A DNA stretch of 64,000 bases from contig NZ_VFPH01000002.1 of NCBI RefSeq assembly GCF_006717045.1, forward strand, positions 930,001 to 994,000. The letters run 5' to 3'. The notes beneath the pieces are model-generated. The model did not search any database and was not told where the DNA came from. It saw nothing but the letters and a program-made list of their open reading frames with translations. The DNA comes from Pseudonocardia cypriaca (lineage in GTDB: Bacteria; Actinomycetota; Actinomycetes; Mycobacteriales; Pseudonocardiaceae). Shown here piece after piece: positions 15,946-23,430 of the stretch; positions within the stretch are counted from its first letter, which is position 1, and every line of letters begins with the position of its first letter. The translations under genes and the position numbers were made by a program.

Positions 15946-16943
15946 GCATCCAGCACGACGAGTTCGCGGCGCTGGTGGAACCCCACCGCCGCGAGCTGCG
16001 CGTGCACTGCTACCGGATGCTCGGCTCGTTCGACGAGGCCGAGGACCTGGTGCAGGAGACGTTCCTGCGCGCCTGGAAGGCCGTCGACGCGTTCGAGGGC
16101 CGCTCCAGCGTGCGCGCCTGGCTGTACCGGATCGCCACCAACGCCTGCCTCGACGCGCTCGGCGGCCGGGCCCGGCGGGTGCTGCCGCAGGACCTGCGCC
16201 CGCCGTCGGACGCGAGCGTAGACCTCCCGCCGCGCACCGACGTCCCCTGGCTGCAGCCGTTCCCGGACCGGCTGGCACCCGACGACACGGAGCCGGGCGC
16301 GGCGGCCGTCGCGCGGGAGACGATCGAGCTGGCCTTCCTCGTCGCCGTCCAGCACCTGCCGCCCCGGCAGCGGGCGGCGCTGCTGTTGCGCGACGTGCTC
16401 GGCTGGCGGCCCGGGGAGATCGCGACCGTCCTCGGCTCGAGCACCGCGTCGGTCAACAGCGCGCTGCAGCGGGCGCGGGCGACCCTGCGCGAGCACCTCC
16501 CCGCCCGTCGGGCCGACTGGACGGCCTCCCCGCCCACGGCCGAGGAACGCGAGGTGCTGCGCCGCTACATGGCCGCGATGGAGAACGCCGACCCCGGCGC
16601 CGTGGCCGCGGTGCTCGCCGAGGACGTGCGCACCGCGATGCCGCCGTGGCCGATGTGGTTCCGGGGCCGCGACACGGTCGTCGCCGCGCTACGCGCGAGC
16701 TGGGACCCGGCGGGACCGGGCCGCCGCTTCCGGATGCTGCCGATCGGGGCGAACCGGCAACCGGCGGTGGCCACGTACGTCCGGGACGGGTCCCGCTTCC
16801 GCGCGTTCGCGATCTCGGTGCTCCGGATCGAGCGGGGCCTGGTCGCCGAGGCGACGGCGTTCCACGAGACGCACCTCTTCGCCGCGTTCGGCCTGCCGCT
16901 GCTGCTCACCGATGACGTCCCGGGCGCCGCGTCGTCTCCATGA
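15942..16943 (+). CDS. ECF sigma factor with C-terminal SnoaL-like domain
   Basis: 333 residues. Region 2 (about 8-75): HCYRMLGSFDEAEDLVQETFLRAW; then RAWLYRIATNACLDAL. Region 4 (about 130-185): LPPRQRAALLLRDVLGWRPGEIATVLGSS with NSALQRARATL. The remainder (about 205-325) is a SnoaL_2/NTF2-like domain with WPMWFRGRDTVVAAL and FHETHLFAAFGLP. This resembles mycobacterial SigG/SigJ-type factors, where the extra domain replaces a separate anti-sigma factor. None is visible here. The GTGA overlap with the reductase links it to the monooxygenase operon, which it may control or merely accompany. Confidence 0.9.
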   Translation: MSIQHDEFAALVEPHRRELRVHCYRMLGSFDEAEDLVQETFLRAWKAVDAFEGRSSVRAWLYRIATNACLDALGGRARRVLPQDLRPPSDASVDLPPRTDVPWLQPFPDRLAPDDTEPGAAAVARETIELAFLVAVQHLPPRQRAALLLRDVLGWRPGEIATVLGSSTASVNSALQRARATLREHLPARRADWTASPPTAEEREVLRRYMAAMENADPGAVAAVLAEDVRTAMPPWPMWFRGRDTVVAALRASWDPAGPGRRFRMLPIGANRQPAVATYVRDGSRFRAFAISVLRIERGLVAEATAFHETHLFAAFGLPLLLTDDVPGAASSP

Positions 16944-16944
16944 C

Positions 16945-17496
16945 ATGGCGAAACTCCTGTACTCGGTCACGATGTCGCTGGACGGCTTCATCGCGGGCCC
17001 CGGCGGGGACATGTCCTGGCTCACCCCGTACCTCGGGCCGAACCCGCTGATCGACGAGCTGGTCGCGCGGGTCGGCGCGATCCTGGTGGGCGGCCGGACG
17101 TTCCGCGGGGACGACCCGCACAAGGGCACGGCTGCGGAGGGCGAGGTGTTCGGCGGCGGCTGGGAGGGGCCGCAGTTCGTGCTGACCCGCACACCCCCGG
17201 CCGAGCCGGTGCCCGGCCTGACCTTCGTGTCCGACCTCGGTGAGGCGGTCGCCGCCGCTCGCGCCGCCGCCGGCGCCGGGTACGTCAACGTCCTGGGCGC
17301 GGAGACGGCGCGCGGCTGCCTGGAGGCGGGCGAGCTCGACGAGGTGCTCGTCTGCATCGCCCCGGTGCTGCTCGGCGACGGGGTCCGGCTCTTCGACCAT
17401 CCGGGGGGCACCCACGTCCGGCTGGAGCGGATCGAGCTCGGCGCCGCGCCCTCCGCGACGAACGTCTGGTTCCGCGTCGCGGGCCGGGACGGCTAG
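16945..17496 (+). CDS. Dihydrofolate reductase-family protein (RibD_C type), first copy
   Basis: 183 residues, RibD C-terminal/DHFR-like fold. MAKLLYSVTMSLDGFIAGPGGDMSW is the typical first strand and SxDG loop, ILVGGRTF the NADPH-loop region, VNVLGAETARGCLEAGELDEVLVCIAPVLLGDGVRLF the second half. Such stand-alone proteins are NADPH-dependent reductases of mostly unknown substrate. The start is the ATG at 16945, one base after the sigma-factor stop. The neighbouring gene at 17586 is a distant paralog. Confidence 0.82.
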   Translation: MAKLLYSVTMSLDGFIAGPGGDMSWLTPYLGPNPLIDELVARVGAILVGGRTFRGDDPHKGTAAEGEVFGGGWEGPQFVLTRTPPAEPVPGLTFVSDLGEAVAAARAAAGAGYVNVLGAETARGCLEAGELDEVLVCIAPVLLGDGVRLFDHPGGTHVRLERIELGAAPSATNVWFRVAGRDG

Positions 17497-17585
17497 GCCC
17501 CGTCCACAAGCCCGTCGACCGGCGCTGTCGATTTCCCGCCTCGCCGTTCGACGTACCGCCGGAGGACGACAGCCTGGAGGAGCCG

Positions 17586-18137
17586 ATGCGCGAGCTGAGT
17601 GTCGATCTGTTCTGCACCGTCGACGGGTACGGCGGCGGTGGGCCGCGACCGGCGCCGTACTGGGGCTACGGCGGGCCGGGTCTGTCCGGGTGGATCGACG
17701 CGCGGCTCGCCGAGGAGCACGTGTTGCTCATGGGTGGGACGACGTACCGGCTGATGGCCGAGATCGTCGCGAACGGCGGCGACCCGACGTTCCCGAGGAT
17801 GGCGGAGCTTCCCAAGATCGTCTTCTCGGGCACGCTCGAACCGCCGGCGAGCTGGGCGAACACGACGATCGTCCACGAGCCGGTCGAGACGGCCGTGCCC
17901 GCCCTGAAGGCCGTGGCCGACGGGCTGCCGATGCGCACGATCGGCAGCCCGTCGCTCGTCCGGAGCCTCTTCCGGCTCGGTCTGGTCGACCGGCTCCGGG
18001 TGCTGGTCTTCCCGATGATCCACGGCGTGGCCGGTGAGGAGCCGGTGTTCGCCGAGCTGCCGGACGCCGAACTGGACCTCACCGGGACGACCGTGCTCGA
18101 CGACCGTCTCGTCCTGCTCGACTACCGCGTGGTGTGA
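17586..18137 (+). CDS. Dihydrofolate reductase-family protein (RibD_C type), second copy
   Basis: 183 residues of the same fold as the preceding gene but clearly diverged: MRELSVDLFCTVDGYGGGG, LMGGTTYRLMAEIV, PKIVFSGTLEPP, IGSPSLVRSLFRLGLVDRLRVLVFPMIHG. A GGAGG motif sits about 6 bases before the ATG. The 89-base gap from the first copy and the similarity in size suggest an old duplication. Likely an NADPH-dependent reductase of unknown substrate. Confidence 0.82.
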   Translation: MRELSVDLFCTVDGYGGGGPRPAPYWGYGGPGLSGWIDARLAEEHVLLMGGTTYRLMAEIVANGGDPTFPRMAELPKIVFSGTLEPPASWANTTIVHEPVETAVPALKAVADGLPMRTIGSPSLVRSLFRLGLVDRLRVLVFPMIHGVAGEEPVFAELPDAELDLTGTTVLDDRLVLLDYRVV

Positions 18138-18144
18138 TCGAGGG

Positions 18145-18771
18145 GTGAGCACCACCGCGATCCTCGCCTTCGCCCTCGTCGCGCTGCTGGGGGTCGTGAC
18201 CCCCGGCCTCGACACGATGGTCGTGCTCCGGCACGCACTGCTCGGCGGGCGCAAGGTGGGGATCGCGGTGGTGCTCGGCATCTCGCTGGGCTGCCTGGTG
18301 TGGGGCGCGGCGAGCACGCTGGGGCTCACCGCGCTGCTCGTCGCGTCGGAGACGGCGTACCGGGTGGTGCAGCTCCTCGGTGCCGCGTACCTGATCTGGC
18401 TCGGTGCCTCGGGGCTGTGGCGGTCGCTCCGCCGTGGGCGTGGCGGTGCCCTGGACGTCGAGGTGCGGGTGGCAGGCGCCGGGCGCGGGTTCCGCGCGGG
18501 ACTCGTGACGAACCTGCTCAACCCGAAGGTCGGCGTGTTCTACATGAGCCTCCTGCCGCAGTTCCTGCCGGTCGGCGGGCACATCGGGTGGGGCGCGCTG
18601 CTCGTCGCGATGCACATCGCGATCGGGCTGGCGTGGCTCGGTGCGCTCGTCGTGCTGGCCGGCCGGGCGCGGCGGGTGCTGTCGCGCGTGAGCGTGAAGC
18701 GCTGGCTCGACCGCGCCACGGCCGGTGTGCTGCTCGGTCTCGGCGCGGCCATGGTGGCCGACGCGCGCTGA
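18145..18771 (+). CDS. LysE/RhtB-family amino-acid exporter
   Basis: 208 residues with about six membrane spans. Family marks: VTPGLDTMVVLRHALLGGRKVGIAVVLGISLG (residues 17-48), LLGAAYLIWLGASGLWRSLRR, and FRAGLVTNLLNPKVGVFYMSLLPQFLP. It should export amino acids or related small zwitterions across the membrane. The GTG at 18145 lies 7 bases after the upstream stop, so it is probably cotranscribed with the DHFR-like gene. Converges on the SDR with a four-base gap. Confidence 0.9.
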   Translation: MSTTAILAFALVALLGVVTPGLDTMVVLRHALLGGRKVGIAVVLGISLGCLVWGAASTLGLTALLVASETAYRVVQLLGAAYLIWLGASGLWRSLRRGRGGALDVEVRVAGAGRGFRAGLVTNLLNPKVGVFYMSLLPQFLPVGGHIGWGALLVAMHIAIGLAWLGALVVLAGRARRVLSRVSVKRWLDRATAGVLLGLGAAMVADAR

Positions 18772-18775
18772 GGGC

Positions 18776-19540
18776 CTAGGCGGGCGGGCCGAGCAGCAGC
18801 CCGCCGTTGACCTCGAGGGTCTGGCCGGTCACCCACCGGCCGTCGTCGGAGGCGAAGAACGCCACCGCGTCGGCGATGTCGGCGGGCTGCCCGTGCCGGC
18901 CCAGTGCGGTGATGCCCGCGACCGCGCGGGCGGCGTCGGCGCTCTCGGTCAGCCAGCCGTTCATGTCGGTCTCGGTGATGCCCGGCGAGACCGTGTTGAC
19001 GGTGATCCCGCGCGGCCCCTGGGTCTTCGCGAGCGAGCGGCTGAGCACGTTCAGAGCGCCCTTCGACATGCCGTAGACGACCTCGGGGGTGGCGAACCAC
19101 GTGACGCCCGACGAGACGTTCACGATCCGGCCGCCGTCCGACATCAGGGGCAGGGCCCGCTGGATGACGAAGAGCGGGGCGCGGACGTTCACCGCGAACA
19201 GCCGGTCGAAGGTCTCCGGGGTGGCGCCCTCGATGGTCGCCGAGTAGTCGATGTAGGCGGCGTTGTTGACGAGGATGTCCAGCGGGCGCCCGGCCAGGCC
19301 TTCCTGGAGGCCGGCGAACAGGGCGTCGAGCTCGGCGGTCTCGGCGAGGTCGGCGCGCACGGCGAAGGCCTGCCCGCCGGCCTGCTCGATCGCCGCCACG
19401 GTCTCCTTGGCGGCCGTCTCGTTGCTGCCGTAGTGCACGGCGACGAGCGCGCCGTCGGCGGCGAGCCGCTCGGCGATCGCGCGGCCGATGCCGCGGGAGG
19501 CGCCGGTGACGAGGGCGGTGCGTCCGGTCAGGTCGGTCAT
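18776..19540 (-). CDS. Short-chain dehydrogenase/reductase
   Basis: 254 residues, classical SDR. Cofactor loop GASRGIG at 13-19, NNAA at 92-95, catalytic serine in VSSG (143/144), Tyr156 and Lys160 in YGMSK, and the C-terminal DGRWVTGQTLEVNGG. The early residues (HYGSNETAAKE) favour NADP(H) or NAD(H) without certainty. The gene is second in an operon with the MFS transporter: its ATG overlaps that stop by four bases (ATGA). Controlled, by inference, by the divergent TetR regulator. Confidence 0.92.
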   Translation of the reverse strand: MTDLTGRTALVTGASRGIGRAIAERLAADGALVAVHYGSNETAAKETVAAIEQAGGQAFAVRADLAETAELDALFAGLQEGLAGRPLDILVNNAAYIDYSATIEGATPETFDRLFAVNVRAPLFVIQRALPLMSDGGRIVNVSSGVTWFATPEVVYGMSKGALNVLSRSLAKTQGPRGITVNTVSPGITETDMNGWLTESADAARAVAGITALGRHGQPADIADAVAFFASDDGRWVTGQTLEVNGGLLLGPPA

Positions 19541-20718
19541 GCTGGGACTCCTTCTGTCTGCTGGGTGGAAGCGGGGCGGAGCGCGGCGGTGGCCCACGCG
19601 GCGGGCAACGCCACCGCGGTGACCACGAGGCCGGTGATCAGGGGGCCGCCCGCGCCGTAGGCGTCGAGCGTCCAGCCGCCCGCGAGCGCGCCGAGCGCGA
19701 TGCCGGCGTTGAGGGCCGATGCGGGGAGGGTGGCGGCGAGGTCGCGACCCGGGCCTGCGAGCTCGAGCACGCGGTATTGCAGCGATGGCACGAGCCCCAT
19801 CCCGACGACGCCCCAGACCACCAGCACGATCGCGACGAGCACCGGGATCGCGGCGACGAGGTGCAGGAGCCCGAGCGCGACCACCAACGCGGCGTTGCCG
19901 AGCACGAGGGTGCGGGTGGCGCTGCGATCGGCGGCCCACCCGCCTGCGAACACCCCGACCGCGGTGGCGACGCCGAAGGCGAGCAGGAACACGCTCACCG
20001 CGGCGCTGGAGACGCCGGTGCGTTCCTGCAGGAACGGCGTGATGTAGGTGAGCACGGCGTACTGGCCGCCGAGGATCAGCAAGCCGGTCCCGAGCACGGC
20101 CAGTACAGGCGGCGCGAACGCGTGCCGGGCCTGCACGGATGCCCGGCCGCCGCCCGTCGCGGTGACGGCGGGCACGACGCGCAGCAGCGCGAGCAAGGCT
20201 GCCAGCCCGAACACGGCGACCCCGACGAACCCGGTCCGCCAGCCCGATGCCTGCCCCACGAGCGTGCCCAGCGGCACGCCGATGGCCGTGGACACCGAGA
20301 TCCCGCCGAGCACGATCCCGATGGCACGCCCCGTGCGTTCCGGCGGGACGAGCGCGCCTGCGATCGCGAACGCGACGCCGATGAACAGCCCGTGCAACGA
20401 GCCGGCGGCGAACCGGGCCGTCAGGAAGAGCGCCGCGCTCGACGTGGCCAGCGGTGCGGCCGTGGCCACCACGTACCCGGCGAGCGCCCACACCAGCACG
20501 GCGCGGCGGCCGCGGCGGATGGTCAGCGCCGTCAGCACGGGCCCGCCCGCGGCGATTCCGAGCGCGTACGCGGTCACCGCCGCGCCTGCGGTGCTCACGG
20601 ATATCTCCAGGTCGGCGGCGATGAGGTCGATCACCCCGACGACGAGCAGCTCGGCGCTGCCCATCACGAACGCGGCCGCGAACAGAGCCGCCAGCGCCGG
20701 ACCGGATCGGGTGTTCAT
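19537..20718 (-). CDS. MFS drug/metabolite exporter, DHA1 type
   Basis: 393 residues with twelve predicted membrane spans. LLVVGVIDLIAADLEISVSTAG and TARFAAGSLHGLFIGVAFAIAGALVPPERTGRAIG (the loop 2-3/helix 5 region) are typical of the DHA1 AraJ/YdhP-like exporters. First gene of the operon with the SDR. Its promoter region carries two TAGGGA-N4-TCCCTA boxes shared with the divergent tetR, so ligand-induced derepression of efflux plus reduction is the likely logic. Confidence 0.9.
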   Translation of the reverse strand: MNTRSGPALAALFAAAFVMGSAELLVVGVIDLIAADLEISVSTAGAAVTAYALGIAAGGPVLTALTIRRGRRAVLVWALAGYVVATAAPLATSSAALFLTARFAAGSLHGLFIGVAFAIAGALVPPERTGRAIGIVLGGISVSTAIGVPLGTLVGQASGWRTGFVGVAVFGLAALLALLRVVPAVTATGGGRASVQARHAFAPPVLAVLGTGLLILGGQYAVLTYITPFLQERTGVSSAAVSVFLLAFGVATAVGVFAGGWAADRSATRTLVLGNAALVVALGLLHLVAAIPVLVAIVLVVWGVVGMGLVPSLQYRVLELAGPGRDLAATLPASALNAGIALGALAGGWTLDAYGAGGPLITGLVVTAVALPAAWATAALRPASTQQTEGVPA

Positions 20719-20737
20719 GACCCGCCTCCTCGAATGT

Positions 20738-20753
20738 TAGGGATCGTTCCCTA
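20738..20753. promoter_or_regulatory. TetR operator box 1
   Basis: TAGGGA-TCGT-TCCCTA, a 6-bp palindrome with a four-base centre, 20 bases before the MFS start. It overlaps a second palindrome, GTTCCC-TATC-GGGAAC (20746-20761). Confidence 0.7.
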
Positions 20754-20807
20754 TCGGGAACGTAAGCGCGCTCCGGCCCGGCGGCAAGGAGGTGTGACGC
20801 AGGACGC

Positions 20808-20823
20808 TAGGGAACGGTCCCTA
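20808..20823. promoter_or_regulatory. TetR operator box 2
   Basis: TAGGGA-ACGG-TCCCTA, the same arms as box 1, ending 6 bases before the -10-like TAGGAT (20830-20835) of tetR. Binding here would block the tetR promoter, so autorepression is expected. Confidence 0.72.
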
Positions 20824-20829
20824 ACATAG

Positions 20830-20835
20830 TAGGAT
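20830..20835 (+). promoter_or_regulatory. -10 hexamer of tetR, leaderless
   Basis: TAGGAT ends 6 bases before the ATG at 20842; no Shine-Dalgarno. Confidence 0.5.
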
Positions 20836-20841
20836 GGCGGC

Positions 20842-21411
20842 ATGACCAGGGTGGGAACGCGTCGTAGCTCCGCGGAGACGCGCGAGCACGTCCTGCAGGT
20901 GGCCCACGGCCTCTTCTACTGGCAGGGGATCCGCGCCGTCGGTGTCGACCGGATCGCGGCGGAGGCCGGGGTCGCCCCCACCACGCTCTACCGGCTCTGG
21001 GCCTCGAAGGACGACCTCGTGGCGGCCTACGTCGAGCGGGCGGACCGCCACTACCGCGAGTGGTTCGACGGCGCGCTCGGTCCCGGGAGCCCGCGGGAGC
21101 AGATCCTGTCGCTGTTCGACGCGCTCGCCGTGCAGACCCAGCCGGACCGCTGCCGGGGCTGCCCCTTCCAGATGGCGCTGACCGAGTTCCCGGACCCCGA
21201 GATCGCGGTGCACCGCCACGCCGCCGCCAACAAGGCCTGGGTGCGCGCGCGGCTGGGCGAGCTCACGGCGGGCTTCCCCGGCCACGAGGCGCTCGCCGAC
21301 CAGCTCGCGATCCTCATGGAAGGGGTCTACGCCTCCGCGCAGGCCCTCGGGGCCGAGGGGCCCGCGCGGAGCGCACGCACGCTCGCGGAGGCGCTCCTGC
21401 CACCCGCTTAG
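20842..21411 (+). CDS. TetR/AcrR-family repressor of the MFS-SDR operon
   Basis: 189 residues. The N-terminal HTH is GIRAVGVDRIAAEAGVAPTTLYRLWASKDDLVAAYVER (about residues 31-68). The ligand domain contains RCRGCPFQMALTEFPDP; two cysteines in that loop recur in this subgroup. Divergent from the MFS gene across 123 bases with two matching operator boxes, which makes it the likely repressor of both promoters. The DUF309 gene starts 22 bases after it. Confidence 0.9.
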   Translation: MTRVGTRRSSAETREHVLQVAHGLFYWQGIRAVGVDRIAAEAGVAPTTLYRLWASKDDLVAAYVERADRHYREWFDGALGPGSPREQILSLFDALAVQTQPDRCRGCPFQMALTEFPDPEIAVHRHAAANKAWVRARLGELTAGFPGHEALADQLAILMEGVYASAQALGAEGPARSARTLAEALLPPA

Positions 21412-21433
21412 GGGTCGTGGCACGGTGGTCGTC

Positions 21434-21919
21434 GTGGACACCACGCGCGACCGCGACCCGGCCGGACGCCCCCGCAACTCCCGCCCCCGCGACGCGGCGG
21501 GAAGGCCGCTCCCCCACGGCGCCGAGGGCGTCGAGCGGGTACCCGAGGACCTCGTGCTGAGCCCCGACGAGAGCGTCACCGAGGCGCAGCGCCTCCTCGA
21601 CGAGGGTCTGCCGTTCCCGGCCCACGACGTGCTGGAGGCCGCCTGGAAGGCCGCACCCGACGGGGAGCGCGAGCTGTGGCGCGGGCTCGCCCAGCTCGCC
21701 GTCGGGTTGACGCACGCGCAGCGCGGCAACGCCCGCGGCGCCGCCGCGCTGCTCGACCGCGCCGCCCACCGCATCGGCTGCTGGGCCGCGCCCGCACCGG
21801 CCGGCCTGGACATCGCCGGGCTGCAGGCGCACGCCGAGGCGCTCGCTCGGCGGATCGAACGGGACGGGCTGGCCGGCCTCTCCGAGGCCGACCTACGACC
21901 CCGCCTGCGCGGCTCCTGA
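21434..21919 (+). CDS. DUF309-family protein
   Basis: 161 residues. The DUF309 helical core is LLDEGLPFPAHDVLEAAWKAAPDGERELWRGLAQLAVGLTHAQRGN ARGAAALL (about residues 49-98), with the conserved histidine in AHDVLE, the tryptophan in AAWK and the H...GN.GA motif. The N-terminal PRNSRPRDAAGRPLPHGAEGVERVPED is typical of actinobacterial members. Biochemical function unknown. I start at GTG 21434 to give the usual MDT-like beginning; GTG 21425 is possible. The 3' end overlaps rnhA by 27 bases in convergent orientation. Confidence 0.78.
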   Translation: MDTTRDRDPAGRPRNSRPRDAAGRPLPHGAEGVERVPEDLVLSPDESVTEAQRLLDEGLPFPAHDVLEAAWKAAPDGERELWRGLAQLAVGLTHAQRGNARGAAALLDRAAHRIGCWAAPAPAGLDIAGLQAHAEALARRIERDGLAGLSEADLRPRLRGS

Positions 21920-22357
21920 GGCTTCCGCCACCCCGCGCACGGCGAGCCGGTCGGCGCGCTCGTTCTCCGGGTGCCCGGCGTGGCCCTTCACCCAGAGCCA
22001 CTCGACCTGGTGCGGCGCCGCGGCCTCGTCGAGCCTGCGCCAGAGGTCGGCGTTCTTCACCGGCGTCCGGGCGGAGGTCGTCCAGCCGTTCGCCTTCCAC
22101 CGGGGCAGCCAGCTGAGGATCCCGTTGCGGACGTACGTGCTGTCGGTGTAGATGCGGACCGTGACGGGCCGGGTGAGGGACTCGAGCGCCCGGATGGGCG
22201 CCATCAGCTCCATCCGGTTGTTCGTGGTGGGGCCGGCGTCACCGCCGTGGAGCTCCTTCTCGACGGTGCCGTAGCGCAGCACCGCACCCCAGCCGCCGGG
22301 GCCGGGGTTCCCACTGCACGCCCCGTCGGTGTAGATCTCGACGACGCGCTCCGGCAC
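21893..22357 (-). CDS. rnhA: Ribonuclease HI
   Basis: 154 residues, standard RNase HI. It cleaves the RNA strand of RNA-DNA hybrids. The catalytic carboxylates are visible: D11 (YTDGACSGNPGPGGWG), E50 (NNRMEL), D72 (YTDSTYV) and D136 (NERAD). The handle region WKANGWTTSARTPVKNADLWRRL is present. Start is the GTG at 22357. Convergent 27-base overlap with the DUF309 gene. Confidence 0.96.
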   Translation of the reverse strand: MPERVVEIYTDGACSGNPGPGGWGAVLRYGTVEKELHGGDAGPTTNNRMELMAPIRALESLTRPVTVRIYTDSTYVRNGILSWLPRWKANGWTTSARTPVKNADLWRRLDEAAAPHQVEWLWVKGHAGHPENERADRLAVRGVAEASGAAQAGS

Positions 22358-22379
22358 CGGGCCACAGTAGCGATCGCGG

Positions 22380-23219
22380 CTACCGGTCCCGGAACAGGCG
22401 CGCCAGCGCCGCCTCCAGGTCGGGGAGGCCGGACGTGTCGATCAGGAACGTCTCCTCGAGCTCCTCGCGGATCTCCGCGGGCGACTCGAGGCTGCGACGC
22501 TCGGTGGGGCCGTCGAGGTGGTGCACCGCGAGGCTGGTGCTGCTCAACGCGTAGCGGCGGTCGGGATCGGGGCGGGCGACCATGATCCCGCTCAGGAAAT
22601 GCGAGCGCGGGTGGTGGCAGAGGTACCAGTTGGACACCTCGTAGTCGGCGACGAGCTGCTCGGTGAGGTCGAACCAGTACAGCGGCCGCCACTCACCACC
22701 CACCCGCGCCTGCACGACGTACCCCGACCGCTCGGCCGGGAGCAGCCGGAACGTCTCGTGCGGGGTGGCCTGCTCGACCTCCGGTTTCAGCGCGAGCACA
22801 CCGGTGAGCGTGAGCCCGCCGAAGCCGACGTCGACGAGGTGCGGCCCCTCCGGCAGGTCGACGCGCAGCAGCATGTGGCTGCGCGGGCTCGGCGGCGCCT
22901 CGGCCGGGCGGCTCCACAGCACGCGCGCGGCGAGGCTGGTGGTGCGGTAGCCGACGGCGTCGAGGGCACCGCGCAGCAGCAGGTTCTGCTCGAAGCACCA
23001 CCCGCCGCGGCCGCCGCGCACGAGCTTCGCGCTGAGCGCGTCCGGGTCGAGGGCCACCTCGCGCCCCGTGAACGCGTCGAGGTTCTCGAACGCGATCGAC
23101 CGGGCGTGGCCTGCGACGATGCGCCGCAGCGACGGGAGGTCCGGGCCGGTGACGCTGGCAACGCCGATCCGGTCGAGGTACGCGGCGAGGCCGGTGTCGG
23201 TCGCGGCAGCGGTGCTCAT
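22380..23219 (-). CDS. nat: Arylamine N-acetyltransferase
   Basis: 279 residues, normal length. The catalytic triad is intact: Cys75 in RGGWCFEQN, His115 in SHMLLRV, Asp130 in VDVGFGG. N-terminal YLDRIGV and FENLDAFTGREVALD also fit. It transfers acetyl groups from acetyl-CoA (or propionyl-CoA) to arylamines or hydrazines in the cytoplasm. The ATG overlaps the stop of a possible small upstream gene (ATGA), 23216-23374. rnhA follows 22 bases downstream on the same strand. Confidence 0.94.
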   Translation of the reverse strand: MSTAAATDTGLAAYLDRIGVASVTGPDLPSLRRIVAGHARSIAFENLDAFTGREVALDPDALSAKLVRGGRGGWCFEQNLLLRGALDAVGYRTTSLAARVLWSRPAEAPPSPRSHMLLRVDLPEGPHLVDVGFGGLTLTGVLALKPEVEQATPHETFRLLPAERSGYVVQARVGGEWRPLYWFDLTEQLVADYEVSNWYLCHHPRSHFLSGIMVARPDPDRRYALSSTSLAVHHLDGPTERRSLESPAEIREELEETFLIDTSGLPDLEAALARLFRDR

Positions 23220-23374
23220 GCGCCCATCCTCCCGGACGCGGCACCCGCGTCGCGCAGTTTCGTGAACAGGTCGCCGAGGATCGCGTCCCGGTCGAGCTGC
23301 CGCATCTCCCGGATCAGGTGCCGCCGCGGGTCGTGGCTCCAGGTCCCCTCGGAGGTGAGCACGGGGCTGTGCAC
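23216..23374 (-). CDS. Possible small protein coupled to nat
   Basis: A 52-residue frame from GTG 23374 ending ATGA into nat. The peptide contains DPRRHLIREMRQLDRDAILGDLFTKL, a plausible amphipathic, non-repetitive helix-rich sequence unlike out-of-frame translation of GC-rich DNA. No family is recognised. It could equally be the remnant C-terminus of a longer gene. Its start would face the GNAT gene (23431) across 56 bases. Confidence 0.35.
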   Translation of the reverse strand: MHSPVLTSEGTWSHDPRRHLIREMRQLDRDAILGDLFTKLRDAGAASGRMGA

Positions 23375-23430
23375 CCCGTTCCGCCGGAACTCGGTGGGCG
23401 GGCCGGGGTCTCGGCCGCGATCATGGGCGG

